From an uncultured Eubacteriales bacterium (GTDB lineage: Bacteria; Bacillota; Clostridia; Oscillospirales; CAG-272), in the NCBI GenBank assembly GCA_934394585.1, contig CAKRQU010000006.1:16107-80106 (forward strand): a DNA stretch of 64,000 nt. The letters are read 5' to 3'. The notes under the pieces are model-generated. The model made no database searches, was not told the origin of the DNA, and worked only from the letters and a program-made list of their open reading frames with translations. Both the position numbers and the translations under genes were made by a program. Each line of letters begins with the position of its first letter. The stretch's first letter is position 1. Below are positions 31,492-39,801 of this stretch, in pieces.

Positions 31492-33003
31492 ATGAAAAAA
31501 AACAATCAAAAGCGCGGTTTCACGGTTGTTGAGCTTGTCATCGTCATCGCAGTCATCGCAATCCTTGCGGCTGTGCTGATCCCGACTTATGCAAACCTCG
31601 TGAAAAAAGCAAAAACATCGAATGATGAAGCACTTGTAAACAATCTCAATAAGATTCTTGCCGTAGAGGCAATAACAGACAGAGATACGCTTACATACGC
31701 CAAAGCTTGCGAGTATGCCGAGAAAAACGGTATCTCCCCCGATAAGATCACGCCCGCTATAATGTGGGATAACACAAATAAGAAATTTGCGCTCGCAAAA
31801 GACGGACAGACCGACGGTATGTCCCAGATATACAATTCCAGCAATAAATTTACAGCTGAAAACGGCGTACTTGATCTCACAGGCAAGGGCGGCGTAATCC
31901 TCGGAAGCGACGCTGTTTCCGGCGAAGCGACAAAAGTAATCATAGATGGCAACTTTGATGCCGGCAACTATACTTTTGCTGAAGTTGAATTTGCAACAAA
32001 TGATAGCAAAACCGTAGATATTTCCACCAACGGCGGCAAGCTTACCGTAAATGCACCCAATGCTACGGTAAATCACCGCGGCTCTGCTGACGGCGTAGTT
32101 ATTACTGCTGTGGCAAGCGCTTCTTACCATGAGTATGGCAATGTAAACGGTACAGTGGAAATTACAAAAGGACATATTGTAATAGAAAAGAGCGCAACAA
32201 CAGGCACAATAACAGTTTCCGATGCTGCTGTTGCAAACGAAGTTAAAATCACAAATAACGCAAACAGCAAACTCGTGGTTATCGACGCCGAAAATAAAAT
32301 AAGCGCAGATTCGAAAATCGGCGACAGCGTGAAATTAAAAGATAAAGATGCAGTTGCCATTATTGGCGACAAATCTTACAAGACATTAAAAGAAGCTCTC
32401 GCAGCGGCAAAAGACGGCGATACAGTAAAAATGGTCGCAGATTATGTAATGACTGCCGACAATACTTCTGATACTGTAGAAGATCGTCTTATAATCAATA
32501 AAAAAATCACTTTTGATTTCGGAAATTATCGTATAATCGGCTTTACTGAAATGGACAGATATAATAACAATTTCGTTGCTTTGATAGTAGATGCCGATAC
32601 GACATTTATTGCAGGCGAAAACGGCGGTATATTTGCCGATCTGGTTAGCGACGGCGGTCCGTATGCTGTGAATATAAGAAAAGGCGCAACACTTACAGTA
32701 AAATCCGGCACATATTTCGGAAGCGGTACGTCGATACAGGTTCAAAAAGGTCATCTCGAAATACTCGGCGGCAAATTTATGGCTCATCCGTATAGCAATC
32801 CTGTTTACGGATACTACTTCATGATAAATGCTATAGATGCAGCTTATAAAGACGGCACGGCGACAATAGCAATAAAAGGCGGCTCTTTCTATAAATTCGA
32901 TCCTGCCGACAGCAAATCGGAAAATCCGCGCGGTGAATTTGTAGCCGACGGATATTTAACGAACTGCGAAAATGAGTGGTACACAGTAGTTCCGCAGAGA
33001 TAA
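31492..33003 (+). CDS. Prepilin-like (type IV pilin N-terminus) surface protein with large beta-rich domain
   Basis: A 503-residue protein. The N-terminus KRGFTVVELVIVIAVIAILAAVLIPTYANL is a class III signal, with prepilin peptidase cleavage expected before Phe and Glu at +5. The ~450 residues after the pilin helix are Gly/Thr/Asn/Asp-rich, without cysteines except near the end. They contain strands typical of a beta-solenoid or bacterial adhesin (AVNIRKGATLTVKSGTYFGSGTSIQVQKGHLEILGGKF, near residues 390-430) and YKTLKEALAAAKDGDTV, seen in right-handed beta-helix proteins. No other pilus gene is in the window. AAGGAG lies upstream. A surface or pseudopilus adhesin is inferred. Confidence 0.85.
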   Translation: MKKNNQKRGFTVVELVIVIAVIAILAAVLIPTYANLVKKAKTSNDEALVNNLNKILAVEAITDRDTLTYAKACEYAEKNGISPDKITPAIMWDNTNKKFALAKDGQTDGMSQIYNSSNKFTAENGVLDLTGKGGVILGSDAVSGEATKVIIDGNFDAGNYTFAEVEFATNDSKTVDISTNGGKLTVNAPNATVNHRGSADGVVITAVASASYHEYGNVNGTVEITKGHIVIEKSATTGTITVSDAAVANEVKITNNANSKLVVIDAENKISADSKIGDSVKLKDKDAVAIIGDKSYKTLKEALAAAKDGDTVKMVADYVMTADNTSDTVEDRLIINKKITFDFGNYRIIGFTEMDRYNNNFVALIVDADTTFIAGENGGIFADLVSDGGPYAVNIRKGATLTVKSGTYFGSGTSIQVQKGHLEILGGKFMAHPYSNPVYGYYFMINAIDAAYKDGTATIAIKGGSFYKFDPADSKSENPRGEFVADGYLTNCENEWYTVVPQR

Positions 33004-33025
33004 TCGAAAATATTACAAAACCACA

Positions 33026-33060
33026 TAAAAAAGACTGCCCGCGGGCAGTCTTTTTTTATT
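33026..33060. terminator. Bidirectional terminator
   Basis: AAAAAAGACTGCCC-GCGGGCAGTC-TTTTTTT has A-runs and T-runs on both sides, so it serves the prepilin-like gene (plus) and the DivIVA-like gene (minus). Confidence 0.92.
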
Positions 33061-33062
33061 CA

Positions 33063-33413
33063 TTATTTCTTTCCGAAAACGGATTTTTTGAGCTTGTTTT
33101 TCAGCGAGGCTTTCTTTGCCGCCTTTTCTTTCTCGTATTTTGCTATGCGCGCGCAAAGCCCCGATACAGAGCGTTTCAGCTCGCGTTCGCGTTCCAGCGC
33201 CGCGTATAGCTCGGTGGCGAGCTCTTCGGCTTTCTCTTCGGAAATTTTTGCCGCTTCCTTTTCGTTTTCCGCTTCGCGGCGCACTCTTGCCAGCTCTGTT
33301 TCATACTGCGCGCGTATTTCTTCCTGCTCTGCGGAAAGCTCGGCTATGTATTCTATCACATCCTGTTTATTATAACCTTTTACGGAATTTCTGAATTTTA
33401 CGGATCCGTTCAT
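33063..33413 (-). CDS. DivIVA-like coiled-coil protein
   Basis: A 116-residue, highly charged protein. The start VKFRNSVKGYNKQDVIEYIAEL resembles the lipid-binding N-terminus of DivIVA/GpsB proteins (F...GY...DV..Y). A continuous coiled coil follows to about residue 95, with a Lys-rich end. The small size and lack of a second domain suggest a cell-pole or division accessory factor. AGGAAAA-type RBS. Family assignment is by pattern only. Confidence 0.7.
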   Translation of the reverse strand: MNGSVKFRNSVKGYNKQDVIEYIAELSAEQEEIRAQYETELARVRREAENEKEAAKISEEKAEELATELYAALERERELKRSVSGLCARIAKYEKEKAAKKASLKNKLKKSVFGKK

Positions 33414-33487
33414 GAAAATTTTCCTCCGACGCTTTTTTATTATTTTATCACAAATGTATTAAAAAGTCCATAGCGGAAAATAAAAAA

Positions 33488-33523
33488 ATACCGATGAAAA
33501 AATTCATCGGTATTTTTTTATTT
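33488..33523. terminator. Terminator between fucO and the DivIVA-like gene
   Basis: ATACCGATGAA-AAAA-TTCATCGGTAT is a perfect 11-bp stem with T-runs on the right and an A-run on the left. It can terminate fucO on the minus strand. Confidence 0.88.
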
Positions 33524-33532
33524 TGTATCTGC

Positions 33533-34681
33533 TTATTTCAGGAGCGAACGATAAAGCTCTGCTATATCGGCTACGCTGGTTTCCTTCGGGTTGCCGGGAC
33601 GGCATGCATCATCATAAGCGGACTGAGCAAGGAAGGGGATATCCTCTTCTTTTACTATACCTACGAGATTTGCGGGGATGCCGACATCTTTGGAAAGCTG
33701 CTTTACAGCGTCTACGGCTGCTTTTCTGTATTCAGCCTGCGTCATTTTCTCTGTGCCTTCCACGCCCATTGCTTTTGCGATATCGCGGTATTTTTCACCC
33801 GTGCATTCTGCATTGTATTCCATAACAGTGGGGAGAATGATAGCATTTGCCACGCCGTGAGGGGTATCATAGAGAGCGCCGAGCGGGTGAGCCATGGAAT
33901 GAACTATACCCAGACCGACATTGGAAAATCCCATGCCGGCTACATACTGACCGAGAGCCATGCCTTCGCGTCCTTCGGGTGTATTTGCAACTGCGCCACG
34001 CAGCGAACGGGAGATTATTTCGATGGCTTTGAGATGGAACATATCGGAAAGCTCCCATGCGGCACCTGTGATATAACCTTCGATAGCGTGAGTGAGTGCA
34101 TCCATACCTGTAGCGGCTGTAAGTCCCTTGGGCATAGAGGACATCATATCGGGATCGATAACGGCAACTACGGGGATATCATGCGGGTCTACGCAAACGA
34201 ATTTTCTGTTCTTTTCCACGTCGGTGATAACGTAGTTTATTGTAACTTCGGCTGCTGTACCTGCGGTAGTGGGAACTGCGATTATCGGAACGGATTTATT
34301 TTTTGTGGCTACTGCGCCCTCGAGGCTTCTTACATCCTCGTGCTCGGGATTGGCGATGATTATACCGATAGCTTTTGCGGTATCCATGGAAGAACCGCCG
34401 CCGATGGCGATGAGATAATCTGCGCCGGATTTTTTGAAAGCGGCAACGCCGTGCTGAACATTTTCGATAGTGGGGTTGGGTTTGATTTCGGAATAGATTT
34501 CAAAATCAAGACCTTCACGCGCGAGCATGTCGGTAACTTTCTGAGTTACACCGAATTTGATAAGGTCGGGATCGGAGCAAACAAAAGCTTTTTTGAAGCC
34601 GCGGCCGCGTGCTTCGGTAACGATGCTTGCGATGGCGCCCTTGCCATGATAAGAAGTTTCATTGAGTACAAAACGATTCAT
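33533..34681 (-). CDS. fucO: Lactaldehyde reductase / iron-containing alcohol dehydrogenase FucO
   Basis: A class III (iron-dependent) NAD-linked alcohol dehydrogenase. The 382-residue protein closely matches FucO along its length: LIAIGGGSSMDTAKAIGIIIANPEHEDVRSLEGA, VPTTAGTAAEVTINYVITD, RKFVCVDPHDIPVVAVIDPDMM and the metal-binding GMDALTHAIEGYI / GIVHSMAHPLGALYDTPHGVANA. FucO reduces L-lactaldehyde to 1,2-propanediol during fucose or rhamnose fermentation. No fucose genes are nearby, so it may serve as a general alcohol dehydrogenase. Confidence 0.92.
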   Translation of the reverse strand: MNRFVLNETSYHGKGAIASIVTEARGRGFKKAFVCSDPDLIKFGVTQKVTDMLAREGLDFEIYSEIKPNPTIENVQHGVAAFKKSGADYLIAIGGGSSMDTAKAIGIIIANPEHEDVRSLEGAVATKNKSVPIIAVPTTAGTAAEVTINYVITDVEKNRKFVCVDPHDIPVVAVIDPDMMSSMPKGLTAATGMDALTHAIEGYITGAAWELSDMFHLKAIEIISRSLRGAVANTPEGREGMALGQYVAGMGFSNVGLGIVHSMAHPLGALYDTPHGVANAIILPTVMEYNAECTGEKYRDIAKAMGVEGTEKMTQAEYRKAAVDAVKQLSKDVGIPANLVGIVKEEDIPFLAQSAYDDACRPGNPKETSVADIAELYRSLLK

Positions 34682-34728
34682 TGTTATACCTCCTAATTAA
34701 GCCGTACAAGCGGCTTATTTCATTTTTA

Positions 34729-34757
34729 ATTGTAATACTTTTCCACGCCAATGTCAA
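34729..34757 (-). promoter_or_regulatory. Sigma-A promoter of fucO
   Basis: On the minus strand: TTGACA, 17 bases, TACAAT. An AAGCCGC/GCGGCTT-like hairpin (34699-34716) lies in the leader between the promoter and the GGAGG-type RBS. Confidence 0.8.
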
Positions 34758-34885
34758 TATATATTTTTCCGTTTTTCGTTAAGATAATGTAAATAAATCG
34801 ACTTATTTTTATTAAACTCGCGGTATGGACTTTTTCTTTTGTTTGTGGTAAAATGATTATAAAAAAACCGGAGGAATTTTTTGAT

Positions 34886-35425
34886 ATGCGTTGCCGTTAT
34901 TTTATAGACAGAAAAAATCCGTTTGCCGTGATTTCCGTTTTGCTGATGCTGCTTTCGGCTGTGATAAGGATAATTTATTATACCGCGGGTGAAATGACGC
35001 GTGCGGTTTTATGGATATATCTGATAAATACAGTGGCGGCATCGGTTATATTTTTTGTTGCTGTTATGTTTTTCGGGAAAACTGTGCCGCAGCTGACTTT
35101 TTTGCCGGTGGCGATGGGCGTTTTCTTTTTCGCGTACAAAGCGCTCGGATTTCCGAGCGTGGTACATACGGTGCTGTGCCTTTTGCTTTACTCGGGCGTA
35201 GCAGTGCTGTATGCGCTCACCGTTTTCGGAGTAATACGGACAAAAGTTCTGCTGTGCCTGATTTTCGGGCTGCCTTTTCTGTATCATCTTTTTGTGGAGG
35301 ATACGCAGAAATATTTCTTTGCTTCTCCTGCGGTGCCTGTTTTCGAATGGCTGCCGGAAATATCCGTGCTGATGATAATAGCGTCGCTTTTCTTCATATC
35401 GCTGTCATTTGAAAAGAGGGCATAG
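34886..35425 (+). CDS. Multi-pass membrane protein of unknown function
   Basis: I do not recognise the family. It has 179 residues with about five hydrophobic segments after a short basic start (MRCRYFIDRKNPFAVISVLLMLLSAVIRIIYY). The ATG at 34886 follows CCGGAGG by 11 bases; an earlier in-frame ATG at 34853 precedes that site and would put it inside the gene. No motif suggests enzyme activity. It is followed by a core-less copy of the intergenic element. Confidence 0.7.
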   Translation: MRCRYFIDRKNPFAVISVLLMLLSAVIRIIYYTAGEMTRAVLWIYLINTVAASVIFFVAVMFFGKTVPQLTFLPVAMGVFFFAYKALGFPSVVHTVLCLLLYSGVAVLYALTVFGVIRTKVLLCLIFGLPFLYHLFVEDTQKYFFASPAVPVFEWLPEISVLMIIASLFFISLSFEKRA

Positions 35426-35439
35426 GGAGGGGAGTTTCT

Positions 35440-35625
35440 CTTCCGGAAGAGAATAGGAGAAGCGGGCGGCGCAGTCGCCCGTGGAAGTTACTTTTTCTAC
35501 CGAGAAACGGGGTGTACTTTTGGTCACACAAAAGTACACCCACGTTCTCCTGCGAGGAGAAAAGTAACTTTCCCGCGCTTTTACTAAAAGCGCGACCGCG
35601 TCCCTGTCGGGACAAAAGAAACACC
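35440..35625 (+). repeat. Core-less copy (D) of the large palindromic element
   Basis: It contains the arm sequences GTTACTTTTTCTACCGAGAAACGG and, in reverse, CGTTCTCCTGCGAGGAGAAAAGTAAC. They meet in a tight hairpin: GGGTGTACTTTTG (35510-35522), loop GTCACA, CAAAAGTACACCC (35529-35541). A GGGCGGCGCAGTCGCCC-like hairpin lies to the left and GCGCTTTTACTAAAAGCGC to the right. The ~450-base core of copies A-C is absent. It may be a deleted copy, an excision footprint or an independent palindromic unit. Confidence 0.75.
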
Positions 35626-35633
35626 GATACGCA

Positions 35634-35661
35634 AAAAGGAGCCGCTGCGGCTCCTTTTTAT
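35634..35661. terminator. Bidirectional terminator next to cls
   Basis: AAAAAGGAGCCG-CTG-CGGCTCCTTTTT is a perfect stem with A/T runs, serving cls on the minus strand and the upstream membrane protein on the plus strand. Confidence 0.9.
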
Positions 35662-35676
35662 TCCGGCTATACCAAA

Positions 35677-37206
35677 TCACATCAGGGGGGCGAAAAGCTT
35701 CAGCAGGAGCCCCTCTATGCGCGAGAAGATATTGTATTTCTTATCCGCGCTTATCATTTCGCATATATCAAAAGTTTCGTCGAAATCTTTTTTAATATCG
35801 GCTATCACGGGATGATTTTTAATATACAGCGCGCATTCGTAATTGAGATACATGCTGCGGAAATCCATATTTATCGTGCCGACTACGGCTTTTATCCCGT
35901 CTGCCGCCACCACTTTCGAATGGATAAATCCGGGCGAAAATTCGTAGATTTTCACGCCGAGAGGGATCAGAATTTTGTAATATGTTCTCGCGATATTCAA
36001 CGCGTATTTTTTATCCGGTATGTGCGGCAATATAATGCGGACATCCACGCCGCGTTTCACGGCGTATTTTATCGCGTCCAGTACAGAGGAATTTATGATA
36101 AAATACGGCGTCATGATATATACATATTCGCGCGAGCGGTTCAGTATATCGAGAAAAACGCTTTCGGCGATATCTTCATCATTTATCGGGTCGTCGGAAA
36201 AAGGAACGCAGTATGTGTCGCCTGCTGCATCATACGGAAGCGCGGGAAAATATTTTTTTGCGGATTCTCCGTCATCGGTGCGCTTGTCCGAAACATTCCA
36301 CATTTTCAGAAACATTTCCGTAAAGCTTTTCACGCCGTTGCCTGTTATTTTCACGGCGGCGTCTTTCCATCTGCCGAAAGGATGAATTTTATTTATGTAT
36401 TCGTCCGCGATATTCACGCCGCCCGTAAAGGCGGTTTTTCCGTCTATCACAACTATTTTGCGGTGATCGCGGTTATTCAGGTTTGACGAAATGAGCGGCT
36501 TTATCGGCGAGAAAACACAGCATTTTATGCCGTGCGCTTCCATTCTTGCGCGAAAATCCACGGGCAGTTTTACCACGCTGGTGGTGCCGTCATAAATCAT
36601 TCTCACCTCTACGCCCGCTTTTACTTTTTCATAAAGTATATCGAGTATGGGCGAGAGCATTTCGCCCTCGCAGATAATGAAATATTCCAGAAAAATGAAT
36701 TTTTCCGCCTTTTTCAGCTCGGCGAGCAGATCGGCAAATTTCGCTTCGCCGCTCGGGAAATAAGTCACATCCGAGTCGGTGAAGGCGGGGAAGCCGCATT
36801 TGCAGAGATAGTATATCAGCCCGTTTTTGCCGCGCGCGTAAGCTTCTTTATCGTAATACTCGACGGAAAGCGATTTTTTCAGCTTTATCCGCATGCTAAC
36901 CGCGCTCGCGTCATACCGCATGAAAAGATAAAAAAGTATGCCGAAAACGGGTATCGAGCATATCGGTATGATCCATGCCAGCTTGAATTCGGGCTTCCAG
37001 TCGCGGTTTATTATGCGTATCACGGCGATAGCCTCCACGATATAAATGGCGACGAGAACCAGCTGATGGACGACGGAAGAAGACGATGGGGAAGAAATAT
37101 AATTGCAGATTCCGGCGAAAAACAACACCTGCAGGGCAAGCAGAATTATCGAAATAAAAAGTCTGCCCAGTATTATAAGCATGAAACGCGCTTTTTTGAA
37201 TGACAC
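35677..37206 (-). CDS. cls: Cardiolipin synthase (phospholipase D family)
   Basis: This enzyme joins two phosphatidylglycerols into cardiolipin at the membrane. The 509-residue protein starts with two or three hydrophobic segments, including ILGRLFISIILLALQVLFFAG. It then has two phospholipase D domains with HKD motifs: NNRDHRKIVVIDGKTAFTGG (about residue 245) and FIHSKVVAADGIKAVVGT (about residue 435). The length and order are those of ClsA-type enzymes. An upstream mutarotase-like gene lies on the same strand after a 31-base gap. Confidence 0.93.
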   Translation of the reverse strand: MSFKKARFMLIILGRLFISIILLALQVLFFAGICNYISSPSSSSVVHQLVLVAIYIVEAIAVIRIINRDWKPEFKLAWIIPICSIPVFGILFYLFMRYDASAVSMRIKLKKSLSVEYYDKEAYARGKNGLIYYLCKCGFPAFTDSDVTYFPSGEAKFADLLAELKKAEKFIFLEYFIICEGEMLSPILDILYEKVKAGVEVRMIYDGTTSVVKLPVDFRARMEAHGIKCCVFSPIKPLISSNLNNRDHRKIVVIDGKTAFTGGVNIADEYINKIHPFGRWKDAAVKITGNGVKSFTEMFLKMWNVSDKRTDDGESAKKYFPALPYDAAGDTYCVPFSDDPINDEDIAESVFLDILNRSREYVYIMTPYFIINSSVLDAIKYAVKRGVDVRIILPHIPDKKYALNIARTYYKILIPLGVKIYEFSPGFIHSKVVAADGIKAVVGTINMDFRSMYLNYECALYIKNHPVIADIKKDFDETFDICEMISADKKYNIFSRIEGLLLKLFAPLM

Positions 37207-37237
37207 GCCGCTGTCCTCCTTTCGGATTTTGCTTTTC

Positions 37238-38158
37238 TCAGAATATTATTCTGCCGAGATTTTCGAGAGCTTCGTTTGTGCGTTCGGGAATATCCGTATT
37301 GTCAAAAAGCGTCCATACTTCTGTGTGTTCTATGCTTTCGCCGTTTTCTATCGTTCTGAGAGGCGAGAGAGTTTCCGCCTCGGCGAAATATTCGTTTGTA
37401 AATGCTTCGCAGGAAACGCCGAAATCGGGATATTTTCCGTTTTCAAAATCGGGTGTGAAGCTTTTTACCAGTGCCTGCGAATGATTTATATAAGCTATTT
37501 TGCCCGCGGTATTGTTTATGCCCAGCTTGAATTTATCCTTCACTGCGGGATTTTGCTGTATGGCGATGTATTTGTCGCCGAAGAAAACGCGGCTGTCCGT
37601 CATTTTCGAATAGGGCCAGAGAGCGAGATTTCTGTTTGCCAGAAGTCCCGTATCCTCCTGCGGCTGAGGAATGAGCATCATGCCTTCCTTCGACATGACG
37701 GAAAGCGCCCATGCCGCGCCTGTGACGGGCGCATCTCCCACATTTGTGATTTTGTGGTGAATTATCGCTCTCGGTTCCGTTTCATGCAGCTCTATCGAAA
37801 CGGAAAATTGCAGATTTCTCACGCTCTGAACGGGAGGAGTGAACTCCGCGCCGGTGGAGCATGTGGAATAAAGCACGCGGTCGTTGTCGGGATAATAGGT
37901 TTCGGGCAGGCTTTCGGGGCTGAGCCACAGTCTGTGCCCGCCGTATATATACCAGTTCTTTCCCTCTCCGTATACGGAGGAAGCATCCGTGACATTTACG
38001 CGGTCGATATCCTCGTACATCATATTTTCTTTTCCGCGCAGATTGCATTTTATTATTCTCGGACCGATATTCACCGTCACGAGCAGCTCCATTAAATCAT
38101 TTGTGAGAGAAAGACATTTGCCGAAATTTTTGTAGGTTACTTCTTTTATGCTGATCAT
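37238..38158 (-). CDS. Galactose-mutarotase-fold protein (DUF4380-like)
   Basis: A 306-residue protein, nearly all beta-strand. It resembles mutarotase-fold proteins: LLVTVNIGPRIIKCNLRGKENMMYE, GGHRLWLSPESLPETYYPDNDRV, VQSVRNLQFSVSIELHETEPRAIIHHKITNVGD and PYSKMTDSRVFF. Such proteins bind or modify sugars, but the reaction is unknown. There is no signal peptide, so it is cytoplasmic. The GGH...SPE segment is where conserved active-site residues are expected. AAAGGA lies upstream. Confidence 0.7.
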   Translation of the reverse strand: MISIKEVTYKNFGKCLSLTNDLMELLVTVNIGPRIIKCNLRGKENMMYEDIDRVNVTDASSVYGEGKNWYIYGGHRLWLSPESLPETYYPDNDRVLYSTCSTGAEFTPPVQSVRNLQFSVSIELHETEPRAIIHHKITNVGDAPVTGAAWALSVMSKEGMMLIPQPQEDTGLLANRNLALWPYSKMTDSRVFFGDKYIAIQQNPAVKDKFKLGINNTAGKIAYINHSQALVKSFTPDFENGKYPDFGVSCEAFTNEYFAEAETLSPLRTIENGESIEHTEVWTLFDNTDIPERTNEALENLGRIIF

Positions 38159-38199
38159 AGTATATCCTTTCAGATAAAATAATTATGCCGCGGTATTGC

Positions 38200-38688
38200 T
38201 TACAGCGTATCGTCTTCGTCGGGCTTCGGTGCGTTTTTCTGCTTGCGCAGCTCTTCCAGCTCGCGCATGAACGTATCGAGATCTTTGAAATCGCGGTAAA
38301 CCGATGCAAAGCGCACATAAGCCACATCGTCGAGCGCTTTCAGCTTGTCCATCACGAGCACGCCTATGTGCTGAGATGAAATTTCGTTTGAAAGGGAATT
38401 GCGCAGCTCCGCTTCTATTTCGTTCACTATCTGCTCCATCTGCATCAGCGTGATGGGACGTTTCTGGCAGGATTTTATTATTCCGGAAAGAAGCTTTGAC
38501 CGATCAAAATATTCGCGCGTCGAATCTTTTTTCACGACGAGCAGGGGAGGTGTTTCTATGGTTTCATAAGTTGTAAATCTGTTCTGGCAGGCAAGGCATT
38601 CGCGGCGGCGGCGTATTATCGTATTATCTTCCGCAGGGCGCGAATCTATTACTTTGCTTTCCGTATATGAGCAAACGGGACATTTCAT
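38200..38688 (-). CDS. nrdR: Transcriptional repressor NrdR
   Basis: NrdR is an ATP/dATP-sensing repressor of ribonucleotide reductase genes. The 162-residue protein begins MKCPVCSYTESKVIDSRPAEDNTIIRRRRECLACQNRFTTYE (four-Cys zinc ribbon). An ATP-cone follows (VVKKDSTREYFDRSKLLSGIIKSCQKRPITLMQMEQIV...YVRFASVYRDFKDLDTF). The start at 38688 is fixed by homology; the frame extends further upstream without homology. No nrd genes are in the window. Confidence 0.96.
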   Translation of the reverse strand: MKCPVCSYTESKVIDSRPAEDNTIIRRRRECLACQNRFTTYETIETPPLLVVKKDSTREYFDRSKLLSGIIKSCQKRPITLMQMEQIVNEIEAELRNSLSNEISSQHIGVLVMDKLKALDDVAYVRFASVYRDFKDLDTFMRELEELRKQKNAPKPDEDDTL

Positions 38689-38762
38689 ATCCGTTCCTTT
38701 CCGCGGCGAAAAAGCCGCCGCTAAAAGTATATATAAATACCGTATATATAATATCACAAATC

Positions 38763-39107
38763 TCACGGAAAGTAAATACAATTCATGCGAAAAAACTTTT
38801 GTTTTTTCTGTATGCGACTCATTTTTGCAAAATCATCGGCAAAACAGTCTATATTGTCTTCGATGATATCATAAAGATGAACCGCACTTATTTTCAGCCC
38901 GCAGAGTTTTCGCGCGATATATACGGAAAAAGCGCGGTCGGGCGAAAGATTGTCTATTTTTGTGCTTGTCCTGGATGCGCCATCGCGTGAATTCAGGACA
39001 AGCTCGGTAAATCGTCCATGCCACAGCACGAGCATCTCGCAACGCACGGATTTTATTCTGTAGACCTGTTTGAAAATCAGTTTTGGTGCGATTTGTCGGT
39101 TTTTCAT
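38763..39107 (-). CDS. Small protein of unknown function (DUF6514-like)
   Basis: A 114-residue basic protein. It has an excellent CCGGAGGTG ribosome binding site and a promoter (39151-39179), so it is very likely expressed. The segment LSPDRAFSVYIARKLCGLKISAVHLYDIIEDNIDCF resembles the conserved end of small Clostridia proteins of the DUF6514 type, whose role is unknown. The C-terminal ~20 residues are basic. Family assignment is from memory of the pattern. Confidence 0.65.
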   Translation of the reverse strand: MKNRQIAPKLIFKQVYRIKSVRCEMLVLWHGRFTELVLNSRDGASRTSTKIDNLSPDRAFSVYIARKLCGLKISAVHLYDIIEDNIDCFADDFAKMSRIQKKQKFFRMNCIYFP

Positions 39108-39150
39108 AAAAAACACCTCCGGAAACACAAATTTTTTTATGCTGTTTATG

Positions 39151-39179
39151 ATTTTATTGTGAATTTTTCGATTTGTAAA
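39151..39179 (-). promoter_or_regulatory. Promoter of the 114-residue small protein
   Basis: On the minus strand: TTTACA, 17 bases, TAAAAT. The gap 39108-39421 also holds a plus-strand promoter (39360-39388). The rest is A/T-rich without further recognisable features. Confidence 0.65.
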
Positions 39180-39359
39180 GAGTCAGTTAGCCCCATAAAA
39201 TGACAATATTCGACTTCTTGTGATTTCAAAGTCCGAAAATTGTACCCGATAAAATCATAAAAATCGCATTTTGTCGAAAATAAAATAAATATGCAAAATA
39301 CGGATAAATATGCATTTTTATGCAAGGAATATTTTGCCTTGAAACCCTTGAATTTGATG

Positions 39360-39388
39360 ATGACAAAATGAAAAATACGATGTATAAT
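39360..39388 (+). promoter_or_regulatory. Promoter of the small membrane protein at 39422
   Basis: ATGACA at 39360-39365, a 17-base spacer and a perfect TATAAT at 39383-39388. Confidence 0.65.
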
Positions 39389-39421
39389 TGAGAAAAAGAG
39401 TTTTTTCGGAGGAATTGTATT

Positions 39422-39700
39422 TTGAAAAGCATACATAAAAAAATAAAAAAGCTGCTGCGTGCAAAGCTCGGCGAAAAGGGAAGCTTTCTTATGCTCGCCA
39501 CATTGCCGATAGTATTGTTACAGGCGGCGTATACGCTTTATCTCGTGCTTTCGTCCGGCGAATACGAAATGCTGTGCCGCGCCGACGAAATATCATTTTC
39601 CGCGGAAAATATCGTGATGTGTCTTTTTATTTCGATTATCGGCTCCGTACTATACGACGTCGCCTCGCGCCGCGCCGAAAAGGAAAAGGAAAATAAATAA
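39422..39700 (+). CDS. Small two-helix membrane protein of unknown function
   Basis: A 92-residue protein with a basic N-terminus (KSIHKKIKKLLRAKLG) and two transmembrane helices (FLMLATLPIVLLQAAYTLYLVL and VMCLFISIIGSVLYDVAS), then a charged tail. The start is TTG, supported by GGAGG 9 bases upstream. It has its own promoter and terminator. No family is recognised. Confidence 0.65.
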   Translation: MKSIHKKIKKLLRAKLGEKGSFLMLATLPIVLLQAAYTLYLVLSSGEYEMLCRADEISFSAENIVMCLFISIIGSVLYDVASRRAEKEKENK

Positions 39701-39722
39701 AATATCTGTATAAAAAACGAAT

Positions 39723-39755
39723 AAACGGAGCCGATACAGCTCCGTTTGTTTTTTG
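39723..39755 (+). terminator. Terminator after the small membrane protein
   Basis: AAACGGAGC-CGATAC-AGCTCCGTTT stem, followed by GTTTTTTG. Confidence 0.85.
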
Positions 39756-39801
39756 TATGGAAGTGATGCCGCGCTGATATTTTGATGAAAAACGTTTGTT
39801 T

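Noticed and set aside
39146..39436. 96-codon minus-strand frame in the A/T-rich gap
   Set aside because: No ribosome binding site, it overlaps the promoter and start of the plus-strand gene, and its composition is that of random A/T-rich DNA.
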